The notes beneath the pieces are model-generated. The model saw only the letters and a program-made list of their open reading frames with translations. It ran no database searches and was not told the DNA's origin. The position numbers and the translations under genes are program-made. Shown in pieces: positions 1 to 9,008 of a stretch of 60,605 nucleotides of DNA (positions within the stretch are counted from its first letter, which is position 1; each line of letters begins with the position of its first letter). The DNA is taken from positions 1-60,605 of the forward strand of contig NZ_CAJPPN010000010.1 of NCBI RefSeq assembly GCF_905372525.1, written 5' to 3'. Origin of the DNA: an uncultured Porphyromonas sp. (GTDB lineage: Bacteria; Bacteroidota; Bacteroidia; Bacteroidales; Porphyromonadaceae).

Positions 1-135
1 GATAGAGGAAGGCCTGCGGGAGAGAAGAGGGGGACTCGTGGTGTAGGCGAGGGGGATTGACGTCGGAGATGGAGGAAGACCTGCGGGAGAGAAGAGGGGG
101 AACTTGCGGTGTAGGCGAGGGCGGCTGACGGTGGG
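1..135. repeat. 67-bp tandem duplication in purine-rich spacer
   Basis: Two imperfect copies of a 67-bp unit lie head to tail, at 1-67 and about 68-135. Both contain CTGCGGGAGAGAAGAGGGGG and GGTGTAGGCGAGGG. The period is not a multiple of three and no continuous frame crosses both copies, so this is non-coding. The plus strand is strongly G/A-rich. A shorter GATGGCGAGGGGG echo follows near 136. Confidence 0.75.
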
Positions 136-230
136 GATGGCGAGGGGGCTGAGAGAGGTTTGGACGGGGAGGAGTCTCTCTAGGACGGCCAGAGAGGGGG
201 AGAGGCGTACCGTGGAGGCTAGGCTATTCG

Positions 231-238
231 TACCTTTG
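231..238 (+). promoter_or_regulatory. -7 box TACCTTTG for murF-alr
   Basis: TACCTTTG matches the Bacteroidota -7 consensus TANNTTTG and ends 32 bases before the murF-alr start codon. No clear TTG -33 box is seen at the expected distance, so the call rests on the -7 box and its position. Confidence 0.55.
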
Positions 239-270
239 TGGGCTGTTATATAGATACCCCATAGATACGT

Positions 271-2772
271 ATGGATAGATTAGTCACCCCAGCCTTTGCT
301 ACCGAGGAGCTCCGAGAGCTCCTGCAGACCCCCCTCCCCGTCCAGGAGGGGAGCACCCCGATACGACACATCCTGACCGATAGCCGTTCGCTCCTTAGCC
401 CCCATGATACCCTCTTCATAGCCATCCCCACCGACTCGGGGGACGGGCATCGCTACCTCCAGCAACTCTATGCCCGGGGGGTACGTAGCTTCGTCGTGGA
501 GCATCTGCCCGAGCAGGTGACCCGAGGGGAGTGGCCGGGCAACTGGTATGTCGTCCCCTCCTCGGTAGGTGCGCTGCAGCGCATCGCCTCGGCACATCGA
601 GCCCGCTTCCCCCAGCTGGTGAGCATCGGTATCACGGGGAGCAATGGGAAGACGATCGTCAAGGAACTCCTCTATCAGCTCCTCGAGCCGACCCGGGCGG
701 TCATGCGCTCCCCCCGTAGCTACAATTCGCAGATCGGTGTCCCCCTCTCCGTCCTAGGCATCGAGGCCACGGACGAGCTGGCGATCCTAGAGGCGGGTAT
801 CTCCCAGCCCCATGAGATGGCGGCACTGCGGGAGGTCATCCAGCCGAGTATAGGCCTATTCACCTGCCTCGGGGGAGCACATCAGGAGAACTTCCCCTCG
901 CTCGAGGCGAAGCTCCGGGAGAAGCTCCTCCTCTTCACCGACTGTCATACCATCGTCTACGGGGCGGATGATCCTCTGGTGGCACGGCTCATGCGGGAGA
1001 CTTGTCCTCGAGGAGAGCACCTCACCTGGAGCCGAAGAGACCCTGCTGCGACACTCTATGTCGTGCAGGAGGAGACACGGGGAGACGAGACGAACCTCCA
1101 GCTGCGAGCCCTAGGGAAGGACTATCAGCTGACCCTCCCCTTCGCCGATGCAGGCTATGTGGAGGACTGCTTGGTCGCCCTCACACTCCTCAGTCGGCTA
1201 GCCCCTGAGCTCCTCGGCCAGCCCGAGCCGTGGGCGCACCTACACCCCGTGGCCATGCGCCTGGAGGTCAAGGATGGCCTAGCGGGGAACACCCTCATCA
1301 ACGACTCCTACAGCTGTGACCTACGCTCCCTCTCCATCGCACTGGACTTCCTCCGTCGGCGGGCGACGGCTACTGGAGAGCGTCCCGTCCTCCTACTCTC
1401 CGACATCGAGGGGAGTGGCCTCGACGACCGAGCTCTCTATAGCGAGGTGGCGAGCCTGATCCGTAGCTATGGGGTAGCAGAGCTCCTAGCCGTAGGGGAG
1501 CACATCTCGTCCCAGCTCGGGGTGCTCGAGGGGGTACGGGTGATGACCTTCCCCACGACCGAGGCTCTGCTGAGCTCCCGAGTGCTGTCTCAGATCCAGG
1601 GGAGCTGTCTGCTGATCAAGGGGGCTCGGCGCTTTGCCTTCGAAGAGGTCTACCGCCGACTCTCCATCCAGGAGCACCAGACGGTACTAGACATCGACCT
1701 GCAGGCCGTCGTGCACAACCTCAACCATTACCGCTCCCTCCTGCCCCCCGAGCACCCGATCATCTGTATGATCAAGGCCGATGGGTACGGCACGGGCGCC
1801 TTTGAGCTAGCTCGTACGCTACAGGAGCATCGGGTGGAGTACCTCGCAGTGGCGGTGGCGGACGAGGGGAAGGAGCTACGGGACAAGGGGATCCGTACCC
1901 ACCTCGTGATCATGAACCCCGAGCTACGCAGTGCAGAGACGCTCTTCTCCCATAGACTAGAGCCCGAGGTCTACAGCTTCCAGCTCCTAGAGGGGCTTCG
2001 GGCGAAGGCTCGGGCTCTGGGGGTACGGGACTTCCCGATCCACATCAAGGTGGATAGCGGGATGCATCGCTTGGGCTTTGACTATGCGGATATGGAGCGT
2101 CTCGGTAGGGAGCTCTCTGCGTGCAGTGAGCTACGGGTGAGCACGGTCTTTAGTCATCTAGCGACAGCGGACGAAGAGTCTGGGGCGGACTATGTCCACC
2201 ACCAGTATGAGCTCTTCGCCCAGTGCTGCGAAGCCCTCGAGCGCACCCTCGGCTATCGCCCTCGTCGGCATCTGCTCAATACGGCAGGGATCGAGCGCTA
2301 CCCTCAGTATGCTCTGGACATGGCTCGTCTCGGGATCGGACTCTACGGCTTCAGCCCCACGGGGCGGGGAGGGGTCGAGCCTATCGCCCGCTTCTCCACG
2401 GTGATCCTGCAGGTGAAGGAGCTGAGGGCAGGCGAATATATCGGCTATGGCTGTCGGGGACACCTCTCTCGAGACTCTCGTATCGCAGTGCTGCCTGTGG
2501 GGTATGCCGATGGCTTCAGCCGACGGCTGAGCCGAGGAGCGTATGCGGTGATGATCCGTGGACACCTCTGCCCGACAGTCGGCAACGTGTGTATGGATGC
2601 CTGTATGGTCGATGTGACGGACGTCCCCGGGGTGCTGGTGGGGGATGAAGCGATCCTCTTCGGCTGTGCAGCGCTCCCGCTCGAGCACATGGCCGAGGTC
2701 TGTGACACCATCCCCTACGAGATCCTCACGGGGATCTCCTCCCGGGTACAGCGCCGCTACTGGCGTGAGTAA
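271..2772 (+). CDS. murF-alr: Bifunctional UDP-MurNAc-tripeptide:D-Ala-D-Ala ligase / alanine racemase
   Basis: An 833-residue fusion of two cytoplasmic peptidoglycan-precursor enzymes. The N-terminal half (about 1-460) is a Mur ligase with the ATP-binding loop GSNGKT at 123-128, adding D-Ala-D-Ala to the UDP-MurNAc-tripeptide. The C-terminal half (about 468-833) is a PLP-dependent alanine racemase that makes D-alanine; MIKADGYG carries the PLP lysine at about K502. The fusion is common in Bacteroidota and joins supply and use of D-alanine. The residue after GKT is Ile rather than the usual Thr. The start at 271 is the only good one after the promoter at 231. It appears monocistronic, with a strong hairpin downstream. 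Confidence 0.95.
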   Translation: MDRLVTPAFATEELRELLQTPLPVQEGSTPIRHILTDSRSLLSPHDTLFIAIPTDSGDGHRYLQQLYARGVRSFVVEHLPEQVTRGEWPGNWYVVPSSVGALQRIASAHRARFPQLVSIGITGSNGKTIVKELLYQLLEPTRAVMRSPRSYNSQIGVPLSVLGIEATDELAILEAGISQPHEMAALREVIQPSIGLFTCLGGAHQENFPSLEAKLREKLLLFTDCHTIVYGADDPLVARLMRETCPRGEHLTWSRRDPAATLYVVQEETRGDETNLQLRALGKDYQLTLPFADAGYVEDCLVALTLLSRLAPELLGQPEPWAHLHPVAMRLEVKDGLAGNTLINDSYSCDLRSLSIALDFLRRRATATGERPVLLLSDIEGSGLDDRALYSEVASLIRSYGVAELLAVGEHISSQLGVLEGVRVMTFPTTEALLSSRVLSQIQGSCLLIKGARRFAFEEVYRRLSIQEHQTVLDIDLQAVVHNLNHYRSLLPPEHPIICMIKADGYGTGAFELARTLQEHRVEYLAVAVADEGKELRDKGIRTHLVIMNPELRSAETLFSHRLEPEVYSFQLLEGLRAKARALGVRDFPIHIKVDSGMHRLGFDYADMERLGRELSACSELRVSTVFSHLATADEESGADYVHHQYELFAQCCEALERTLGYRPRRHLLNTAGIERYPQYALDMARLGIGLYGFSPTGRGGVEPIARFSTVILQVKELRAGEYIGYGCRGHLSRDSRIAVLPVGYADGFSRRLSRGAYAVMIRGHLCPTVGNVCMDACMVDVTDVPGVLVGDEAILFGCAALPLEHMAEVCDTIPYEILTGISSRVQRRYWRE

Positions 2773-2830
2773 TGGAGGTGGACAGCCCCCGCCCTCTAGG
2801 GAGTAGATAGAGGCTCTCGTTGTGAGGGCA

Positions 2831-2884
2831 TAGGACAAAGGGGGGGAGGCCACGAGCTCGTGGCCTCCCTCCCCCTTTGTCCTA
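2831..2884 (+). terminator. Long hairpin after murF-alr
   Basis: A 54-base near-perfect palindrome. TAGGACAAAGG at the left edge pairs with CCTTTGTCCTA at the right, and GGCCACGAG meets CTCGTGGCC at the centre. It lies between the convergent murF-alr and susD and could end transcription from both sides, though a T tract is lacking. Confidence 0.7.
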
Positions 2885-2927
2885 CGGACCTATCTAGGCT
2901 GTGGCTATTGGGTTCTCCATAAAGACC

Positions 2928-2965
2928 GATCCCCTGCACTGTAGAGGACTACAGCACAGGGGATC
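2928..2965 (-). terminator. Hairpin downstream of susD
   Basis: GATCCCCTG at 2928-2936 pairs with CAGGGGATC at 2957-2965, and an inner CTGTAG/CTACAG stem pairs across AGGA. It lies 35 bases past the susD stop and probably terminates the susCD transcript. Confidence 0.6.
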
Positions 2966-2999
2966 ATCATCTGGAAACAAACGCTAATCAACGGTACGA

Positions 3000-4523
3000 T
3001 TAGTAGCCAGGGTTCTGCTGCTTCGCTAGGTCAGAGCCTAGGTCAATCTCATAGAGAGGGATAGGGAGTAGGGTACGGAAGTAGGTGTGGTCAAAGGAGC
3101 GACTCTCCTGCACCAGTGGGCCATGCCAGCCTGCGACCCCTCCGTAGAAGCGCTCACAGCGTAGACCGTTGCGCATCAGGTCAAAGAAGCGGTGCCCCTC
3201 ACCGACGAGCTCCTTGGCACGCTCATCGAGGATACGCTCTAGCGTGAGGTCTGCATCCACGACGCTCTTGGCGGGGTTAGCACGCTTGACGATCGCATTG
3301 AGGTACTTCAGTGCCGTGGTGCGATCCCCGAGCTTGAAGGCCGCCTCGGCAGCGTTGAGGTAGACCTCTGCCAGACGGATCACGGGGACGTCGTTGGTAC
3401 GCATATCCTTGTAGGCTGCCTTACCGGGGTACTTCCCGATGAAGACCTTGAACTCGGGCTTCAGTCCAGGGGTGTTGCTCGCAGAGGCCTCCGCATTGGT
3501 GCCCTTGCTGGCGACGAGGACGTTCCAGCGGATATCATCGGGGTCCTGAAGCATCTCGTCGTAGAACTTCTTGGTGATATGGGCGTTGTAGTAGCCATTG
3601 ACATTGTAGATGTAGGCAAGCCCCTCACGGTCGGCCCAGTCCTTGGAGTCAAAGTTCACGACAGAGAAGATCATCTCGGTGGAGGTGGATTCGCTCCAGA
3701 TGGTCTTGTAGGCCTCGACGGTGGTGGGTAGGGAGTACTTGCCACTCTCGATGACCTCCTTGCTCAGGGCGAGTGCCTGGGTATTCCCCTCCGTACCATC
3801 CATGTAGAGGTAGACACGTCCGAGGAGTGCCTTTGCGGCATTCTTGCTGATGTACCCGTAGCTGGTCTCAGGGAGCTCGGTGGTAGCGATGGCCGCCTTG
3901 AGGTCGGCGATGATCTGCTGGTAGACCACCTTGAGGGAGGCTCGGCTAGGGAGGTACTTATTCTCTGGCACCGTGGTAATCAGGGGGACACCGAGGGCAG
4001 AGCCATCGTTGGAGAACTTGTAGGGGGTAGCGTACTGGCGGCAGAGGTCGAAGTGGGCGAGAGCCCTAATAGCCAGCGCCTGTGCCTGTGCGCTGCGGAT
4101 CTTGGCCATCTGGTCTGCCGATAGCCCTTGGCTACTGAGCTTGGTACACATCTCCAGCAGGCGATTGGCCGTACGGATGACACTATAGGCCTTGAACCAT
4201 ATACCCGGGGCATCGTCCTTGGTGTACTTCATATTGTAGTAGGCCTGCACACGGGAGCCTGAGGAGAGAGCCTGCATGTCGTCGCCCATGACATCGCCTG
4301 CGGTGATGAAGCGTCCAGCATAGTAGACATTTTCCCCACTATAGTTGTTCCCCTGTAGCTCATCGTATACCCCACGTAGGGCAGGCCCTAGGAGGCTGTA
4401 CTCGTTGGATACCTTGTCGGAGGGGAAGGAGTTGGAGGGCTCAGTGTCTAGGAAGCCGTTGCACGCTGGTAGCGTGATGATGATCCCAGCGCCGAGCAGT
4501 AGGCTATATATCTTCTTGTTCAT
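3000..4523 (-). CDS. SusD/RagB-like nutrient-binding outer-membrane lipoprotein
   Basis: A 507-residue SusD-family protein. The signal peptide ends in a lipobox at Cys21 (LPAC-NGFLDTEPS), with the NGFLD motif typical of mature SusD proteins. The helical TPR-like SusD fold follows, with typical segments RALAHFDLCRQYA, AEVYLNAAEAAFKLGD and DERAKELVGEGHRFFDLMR near the C-terminus. SusD proteins cap the SusC barrel at the cell surface and capture oligosaccharides or, for RagB, peptides. It lies 36 bases downstream of susC in one operon. No glycosidase, peptidase or regulator is adjacent, so the substrate cannot be read from context. Confidence 0.93.
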   Translation of the reverse strand: MNKKIYSLLLGAGIIITLPACNGFLDTEPSNSFPSDKVSNEYSLLGPALRGVYDELQGNNYSGENVYYAGRFITAGDVMGDDMQALSSGSRVQAYYNMKYTKDDAPGIWFKAYSVIRTANRLLEMCTKLSSQGLSADQMAKIRSAQAQALAIRALAHFDLCRQYATPYKFSNDGSALGVPLITTVPENKYLPSRASLKVVYQQIIADLKAAIATTELPETSYGYISKNAAKALLGRVYLYMDGTEGNTQALALSKEVIESGKYSLPTTVEAYKTIWSESTSTEMIFSVVNFDSKDWADREGLAYIYNVNGYYNAHITKKFYDEMLQDPDDIRWNVLVASKGTNAEASASNTPGLKPEFKVFIGKYPGKAAYKDMRTNDVPVIRLAEVYLNAAEAAFKLGDRTTALKYLNAIVKRANPAKSVVDADLTLERILDERAKELVGEGHRFFDLMRNGLRCERFYGGVAGWHGPLVQESRSFDHTYFRTLLPIPLYEIDLGSDLAKQQNPGY

Positions 4524-4559
4524 AATGCATAATCATAGATGAAGTTCGACATGAGAGGA

Positions 4560-7500
4560 CTAGAGCCCGATCTGTACCCCGAAGGTGATGGTCCGTAGAG
4601 CCGGAGTCTGGTAGGCGACGAAGCCTATGCTCTCGGGGTCTACGACGACGCGCTTATCCTTCCAGGTGAGGAGGTTGGTACCGGAGGCGTAGGCACGCAG
4701 GGTGCTGACCCCGAGCTTGCTGGTCCACTTCTTCGGTACGGTGATCCCGAGGGTGAGATTCTTCAGACGTAGGTGGTCGGAGGGGAGGAGGAAGCGGGTA
4801 GAGGCGATGTACTCGTTGGTGGGGTTGAAGGCTGGGATCTCGGAGCGATCTCCTGGCTTCTTCCACATCTTGTTGAGGTCGTACATCTTGGGGACGGCGA
4901 GGTTCAGTACCTCCTTGTTCCCGTCCTTGTGTAGCGCTAAGGCATTGTCGTAGAGGTGCCCACCGAGGGAGTAGCTGAAGTTGAAGCTCAGGTCGATGAT
5001 CCCCCAGTTGATCGTGTTCATGATCCCCCCAGAGACGACGGGGTCAAAGGGCTTGTTGTCGATACGTCTCATCTCTACCTCATTGGTGTTGGTCGTGATG
5101 GTGCGGTCGAGCTCGCCCTTGTTGTTGAGCTTGTTCTTGTAGTAGCTTGCCTTCCCGGTCTGTGGGTCTACCCCTGCGTACTCAGCGAGGTAGTAGGTGT
5201 TGTAGGGGTGCCCTACTTCACGTACCCAGTTGTCAGAGACCTCACGGGTCTGCACACCATCGTAGCGTAGGAGCTCATTCTTGTTGTGACCGATGGAGAG
5301 GGTGGTGTTCCAGGAGAAGTTCTCGAGGGAGAGGTTGTTGGAGCGGATCTCGATCTCGAAGCCCGTATTGCGCATACTCCCTAGGTTCTGTAGCTCGCTT
5401 GTGAAACCCGTGGTGCCCGAGATGGACTTAGGCAGGAGGAGGTCAGTCGTCTTACGAGTGTAGAAGTCGATCGTGAAGCTCAGACGATGTAGCAGACGGA
5501 AGTCCAGCCCGATATTCAGCGACTTGTTCTTCTCCCAGGAGAGGTTAGGGGAGCCTAGGCTAGTCTCCTTGAGCCCCGTGCCGCCGTTATAGTTGTACCC
5601 GAAGCCGTAGGTGGAGAGATGGTCATAGAGCCCCGTGGGGAGGGTCCCGTTAGCCCCATAGGAGAGGCGTAGACGTGCGTCGGAGAGGGTTGGCTCTAGG
5701 GGCTTCATGAAGTCCTCCTTGCCGATGTTCCATGAGCCAGAGAGAGACCAGAAGAGCCCCCAGCGCTTGGCGGGTGCTAGACGGGAGGAGCCGTCCCAGC
5801 GTGCAGAGGCTCCGAGGATGTAGCGTCCGTCGTAGTCGTAGTCACCCTTGAGGAGGAAGGAGAGCATCCGAGCGGACTTCACCGAGGAGCTCCCGCTCTG
5901 TACCCCGGAGTTCTCGACCTCGTACTTGAGGTGGGAGGGATAGTCGATCCCATAGGTGTAGACCTCGGTGTAGTCGTAGCGTTCGGACTCGAAGCTGGCG
6001 ACGCCCGAGAGGTTGTGCTTCTCTAGGAGCTTCTGGGCAAAGAGCTGCGACTGGGTGGTCAGGGTACCCTTCTCGCCGTTGAGGCGCTGGTAGACCCCAT
6101 TGGCTGCCTTACCGTCTCCTTGGCGAGGGTCCCACCAGACGGACTCTTCGGTATTGAGGTAGTCGTAGCTGACGATCTGCTTGGCCTTGAGCCAGGGGAG
6201 GATGGTGAGGGTAGCCTCGAGGGTGGGGTTGGCACGGGTCATCTTCGTCCTCGTGAAGTTCACTCGGTTAGCGAAGAGAGGGTTTAGCCCGTTATTCCCA
6301 GGGAAGTAATCGCTGTAGGAGCCGTCGGGCTTGTAGGGGACGGCGGAGGGCGAGAGGGTCGTCGAGACACCATATAAGGGGTTAGCGAAGGCACTACCCT
6401 CACTATTCTTATCCTGGCTCGTCTTGGCGAAGAGCATACGCGCCTTGAGCTCGAGCCGGCGGTCGGTATGGGCGACGTTGAAGGCGCCGGTGAGGCGGTT
6501 GAAGGCAGAGGATAGAGCGACCCCCTTCTGGTCGGAGTAGGAGAGGGAGGTGTAGAAGCGGGTCTGCTCGCCCCCGCCCATAGCGCTGAACTCATAGTTC
6601 TGTGCGCCCCCTCTGCGTAGGAGGAGCTTACGCCAGTCGGTGTAGTGTCCCGTCCAGGGCACCTTGGTCGCGTTCTCGGTGGCTAGTCGTACCTGCTCCT
6701 CGACGAGGTCGGGAGTGGGGTAGAGGAGCTGACCCGTATTGGTGTTGGTCAGCGTGGAGTAGTAGTTGCGGTAGCCCGACTCGATGACGGCTCTACGAGC
6801 CTCCCCGCTGAGGGTGGGACGGTAGTCAATGGCGATGTCGGAGAAGCCCCAGTCGGACTTAAAGTTGTAGTGGGTCGATCCCGAGCGTCCGGACTTCGTC
6901 GTGATGACGATCACACCGTTAGCGGCACGAGAGCCGTAGAGGGCTGCAGCCCCAGCGTCCTTGATGACGGTGATGTTCTCGATGTCACTCGTGTTCAGCG
7001 TGGAGAGCGGGTTCACCCCCCCTGCGCCTCCATAGCCAAAGGAGGTGGCGTCGTCCATATTGACGGGGACCCCGTCGATGACGTATAGGGGGCTATTGCT
7101 AGCGTTGATAGAGCCGAGCCCACGGATACGTACCTGGGCGAAGCTCCCTGGCTGCCCCGAGACGGAGCCCACGTTGACCCCAGCGATGGCGCCCGTGAGC
7201 TTGTCCTCGAGGGAGATACTAGGGACGTCCTTGAGGCTCTTGGTGGAGACGGTCGTGGCCGAGCCCGTGAAGGCTGACTTGCGGGTAGCGCCGTAGCCGG
7301 TGACGACGACGGCCTCCGTCATACGCTCTTCGCTCTTGAGGATGATGTTCATTGGGGTCGCTGAGATGGCGACCTTCTGGGTCGTGTAGCCGATACAGCT
7401 AATCGTCAGGGTGCGTGCGTCGGCGGGGACCTTGAAGGAGAAGTGTCCGTTGGTGTCCGTCACTGCCCCAGTGCCGGGGAAGTCCGTACAGACGACACTT

Positions 7501-7628
7501 GCTGCGACGACAGGCTCCTTGTCGATGGAGGAGAGGACAGTCCCCGAGACGGTGATCTGCCTCTTCTGCGCCCAGGCTACTCCGAGGGTAAGGAAGAGGA
7601 GTAGCAGAGATAGTACGCTTTTTCTCAT
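4560..7628 (-). CDS. SusC/RagA family TonB-linked outer-membrane protein
   Basis: A 1022-residue TonB-dependent transporter of the SusC type. It has a signal peptide (MRKSVLSLLLLFLTLGVAWAQ), a carboxypeptidase-like regulatory domain at about 25-105, then the TonB-box region and plug (VVVTGYGATRKSAFTGSA; IRGLGSINASNSPLYVIDGVP; SRAANGVIVITTKSG), all SusC hallmarks, and a C-terminal beta barrel. It imports a bulky nutrient delivered by the SusD partner encoded downstream. Pairing without degradative enzymes is as in the RagAB peptide importer, but that substrate is inference. Transcription probably starts near 7815, giving a leader of about 190 bases. Confidence 0.95.
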   Translation of the reverse strand: MRKSVLSLLLLFLTLGVAWAQKRQITVSGTVLSSIDKEPVVAASVVCTDFPGTGAVTDTNGHFSFKVPADARTLTISCIGYTTQKVAISATPMNIILKSEERMTEAVVVTGYGATRKSAFTGSATTVSTKSLKDVPSISLEDKLTGAIAGVNVGSVSGQPGSFAQVRIRGLGSINASNSPLYVIDGVPVNMDDATSFGYGGAGGVNPLSTLNTSDIENITVIKDAGAAALYGSRAANGVIVITTKSGRSGSTHYNFKSDWGFSDIAIDYRPTLSGEARRAVIESGYRNYYSTLTNTNTGQLLYPTPDLVEEQVRLATENATKVPWTGHYTDWRKLLLRRGGAQNYEFSAMGGGEQTRFYTSLSYSDQKGVALSSAFNRLTGAFNVAHTDRRLELKARMLFAKTSQDKNSEGSAFANPLYGVSTTLSPSAVPYKPDGSYSDYFPGNNGLNPLFANRVNFTRTKMTRANPTLEATLTILPWLKAKQIVSYDYLNTEESVWWDPRQGDGKAANGVYQRLNGEKGTLTTQSQLFAQKLLEKHNLSGVASFESERYDYTEVYTYGIDYPSHLKYEVENSGVQSGSSSVKSARMLSFLLKGDYDYDGRYILGASARWDGSSRLAPAKRWGLFWSLSGSWNIGKEDFMKPLEPTLSDARLRLSYGANGTLPTGLYDHLSTYGFGYNYNGGTGLKETSLGSPNLSWEKNKSLNIGLDFRLLHRLSFTIDFYTRKTTDLLLPKSISGTTGFTSELQNLGSMRNTGFEIEIRSNNLSLENFSWNTTLSIGHNKNELLRYDGVQTREVSDNWVREVGHPYNTYYLAEYAGVDPQTGKASYYKNKLNNKGELDRTITTNTNEVEMRRIDNKPFDPVVSGGIMNTINWGIIDLSFNFSYSLGGHLYDNALALHKDGNKEVLNLAVPKMYDLNKMWKKPGDRSEIPAFNPTNEYIASTRFLLPSDHLRLKNLTLGITVPKKWTSKLGVSTLRAYASGTNLLTWKDKRVVVDPESIGFVAYQTPALRTITFGVQIGL

Positions 7629-7731
7629 GTGTTCTAGTTGTTAGTGTTTCTATATACTGGTCTTGTTGTCCTTATATTCCCATTGCCGTTGTTTTAGTGT
7701 TCCTCTCCCCGTTCCTACGCCCCGAGGGATG

Positions 7732-7773
7732 CTGTGTCCGTGGCATGCTATAGGAGCCACGGTGGATACACAG
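7732..7773 (-). promoter_or_regulatory. Two-part hairpin in the susC leader
   Basis: CTGTGT/ACACAG forms the base and CCGTGGC/GCCACGG the upper stem around an 11-base loop. It lies within the transcribed leader, about 100-145 bases before the susC start codon. A post-transcriptional role is possible but not shown. Confidence 0.45.
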
Positions 7774-7820
7774 AGTCTGCCATCCTCGGTATAAGCGAGT
7801 TTTTTACTTGTTCCTCAAGG

Positions 7821-7851
7821 CAAATGTAGAGACTTTCCCCCCGAAAAGCAA
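7821..7851 (-). promoter_or_regulatory. Promoter of susC-susD
   Basis: On the minus strand TACATTTG (7828-7821) is preceded by TTG (7851-7849) with a 20-base spacer, a full match to the Bacteroidota -33/-7 architecture. It predicts a leader of roughly 185-190 bases. Confidence 0.7.
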
Positions 7852-8136
7852 GGCTCGAGGATAATAAAAATACTAATGAAGGATTATTAAATTTGTTAGG
7901 AAGTGAAGACCTTGTTATGTAGTCTCTTATCCCTCTCTCTCGCCCTTGTTTTCGGGGGGATAAGCCCCCTCTTCACCCTACCCTCGAGGGAGAGGAAGGG
8001 GTGGGTGTATGAGCCCAGGTATCCCCTATGAGCACCTTCCGTCCCCCCACCGATTGCTGGGGAGATGAGAGGCTCTAGGGAGAGTGATGATGAGTGGAGC
8101 GGGAAGTGTGTATAGGTGTTAAACCTCTTGTCTCAG

Positions 8137-8167
8137 TTGCTTGCCAAGGGGGTATCTTGTATTTTTG
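8137..8167 (+). promoter_or_regulatory. Promoter of pdxH
   Basis: TTGC at 8137-8140 and TATTTTTG at 8160-8167 are separated by 19 bases. The next in-frame ATG is at 8254, which favours that start over the upstream GTG at 8116. Confidence 0.55.
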
Positions 8168-8253
8168 TAATAGCAGACCCTGAGGGGTGTAGGTATTCCC
8201 CCTGTCTGCTGGAGGGAGTGACGCTCCCTACCCTAACATGTCTTAACAAGAGT

Positions 8254-8904
8254 ATGGTCAAGGATCTACATTTAGAGAATATACGTCGGGAGTATTCCTC
8301 CCTGAGCCTCGGGCGTAAGGATCTGCCCGACGACCCCTTTGTGCTGGTAGAGCGCTGGCTCCAGCAAGCCATAGAGACCCAGGTCAATGAGCCTACGGCC
8401 ATGATCGTCGCTACCTCGACCCCGGACGGCTATCCCAGCGTCCGCACCGTCCTGCTCAAGGAGGTGCTGGACGAGCAGTTCGTCTTCTACAGCAACTATG
8501 AGAGTCGCAAGGGGCAGCAGATAGCCTCTAATCCTCATGTTGCCCTCACCTTCCTGTGGCACGAGCTAGAGCGCCAGATACATGTGGAGGGGGATATCCA
8601 TCGTCTCAGCCCCGAGGAGAGTGATGCGTACTTCGCCATGCGCCCCTACAAGAGTAGGGTAGGGGCAAGGATCTCCCCACAGAGCCAGCCGATACCCTCA
8701 CGGGAATATATCATGATGCGCTTCGCCTCGGAGAGTCTCCGCTTCGTGGGGCGGGAGGTACCTCGTCCCGAGTACTGGGGGGGCTTCGCCGTCGTCCCTC
8801 GGCGCATAGAGTTCTGGCAGGGGCGTGATAGCCGTCTGCACGATCGCTTCCTCTACGAGCGTCAGGGGGATGGTAGCTGGCAGATCCATCGGCTCGCTCC
8901 CTAG
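8254..8904 (+). CDS. pdxH: Pyridoxamine/pyridoxine 5'-phosphate oxidase
   Basis: A 216-residue flavoenzyme that oxidises PNP or PMP to pyridoxal 5'-phosphate using FMN and oxygen. Family segments are VRTVLLKEV, FYSNYESRKGQQIASNP, WHELERQIHVEG, RPYKSRVGARISPQSQ, PEYWGGFAVVPRRIEFWQG and the C-terminal HDRFLYER...W.IHRLAP. The ATG at 8254 (MVKDLHLENIRREY) gives the usual length and aligns with the conserved N-terminus; an open frame runs upstream to a GTG at 8116 but adds an atypical Cys-rich leader that precedes the predicted promoter. xerD follows after a short spacer holding an imperfect repeat. Confidence 0.93.
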   Translation: MVKDLHLENIRREYSSLSLGRKDLPDDPFVLVERWLQQAIETQVNEPTAMIVATSTPDGYPSVRTVLLKEVLDEQFVFYSNYESRKGQQIASNPHVALTFLWHELERQIHVEGDIHRLSPEESDAYFAMRPYKSRVGARISPQSQPIPSREYIMMRFASESLRFVGREVPRPEYWGGFAVVPRRIEFWQGRDSRLHDRFLYERQGDGSWQIHRLAP

Positions 8905-8909
8905 TCCCA

Positions 8910-9008
8910 GCAGACGAATACATAGTGTACACCTCCCCCACCACGCCTGATCCCAATGAGTACTACATGCGTCCTGCAGACGAGTATATAGTGTATGCCT
9001 CCCCCACC
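8910..9008. repeat. Imperfect 33-bp direct repeat spanning the xerD start
   Basis: Copies at 8910-8942 and 8976-9008 differ at four of 33 positions. Both run GCAGACGA...TAGTGTA...CCTCCCCCACC, with starts 66 bp apart. The xerD start codon lies inside the second copy; the matching position in the first copy reads ACA, so only the second carries the ATG. Confidence 0.7.

Larger units (their letters stand above)
7629..8253. other. Divergent intergenic region susC / pdxH
   Basis: No convincing gene. The left part (7629-7820) is the susC leader with a hairpin; 7821-7851 is its promoter; 7852-8130 has no recognised element beyond a GC-rich stretch near 7960-8000; 8137-8167 is the pdxH promoter. A GTG-initiated extension of the pdxH frame starts at 8116 but falls before that promoter. 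Confidence 0.6.

Noticed and set aside
2158..2853. 231-residue open frame on the minus strand
   Set aside because: It is antisense to the racemase domain of murF-alr, is rich in Arg, His and Pro, and has no recognisable motif.
8116..8253. GTG start for PdxH
   Set aside because: It precedes the predicted promoter and adds a Cys-rich segment not found in the family; ATG 8254 gives normal length.
8910..9008. dif site at the xerD repeats
   Set aside because: The repeat lacks the two 11-bp inverted arms with a 6-bp centre expected of dif.
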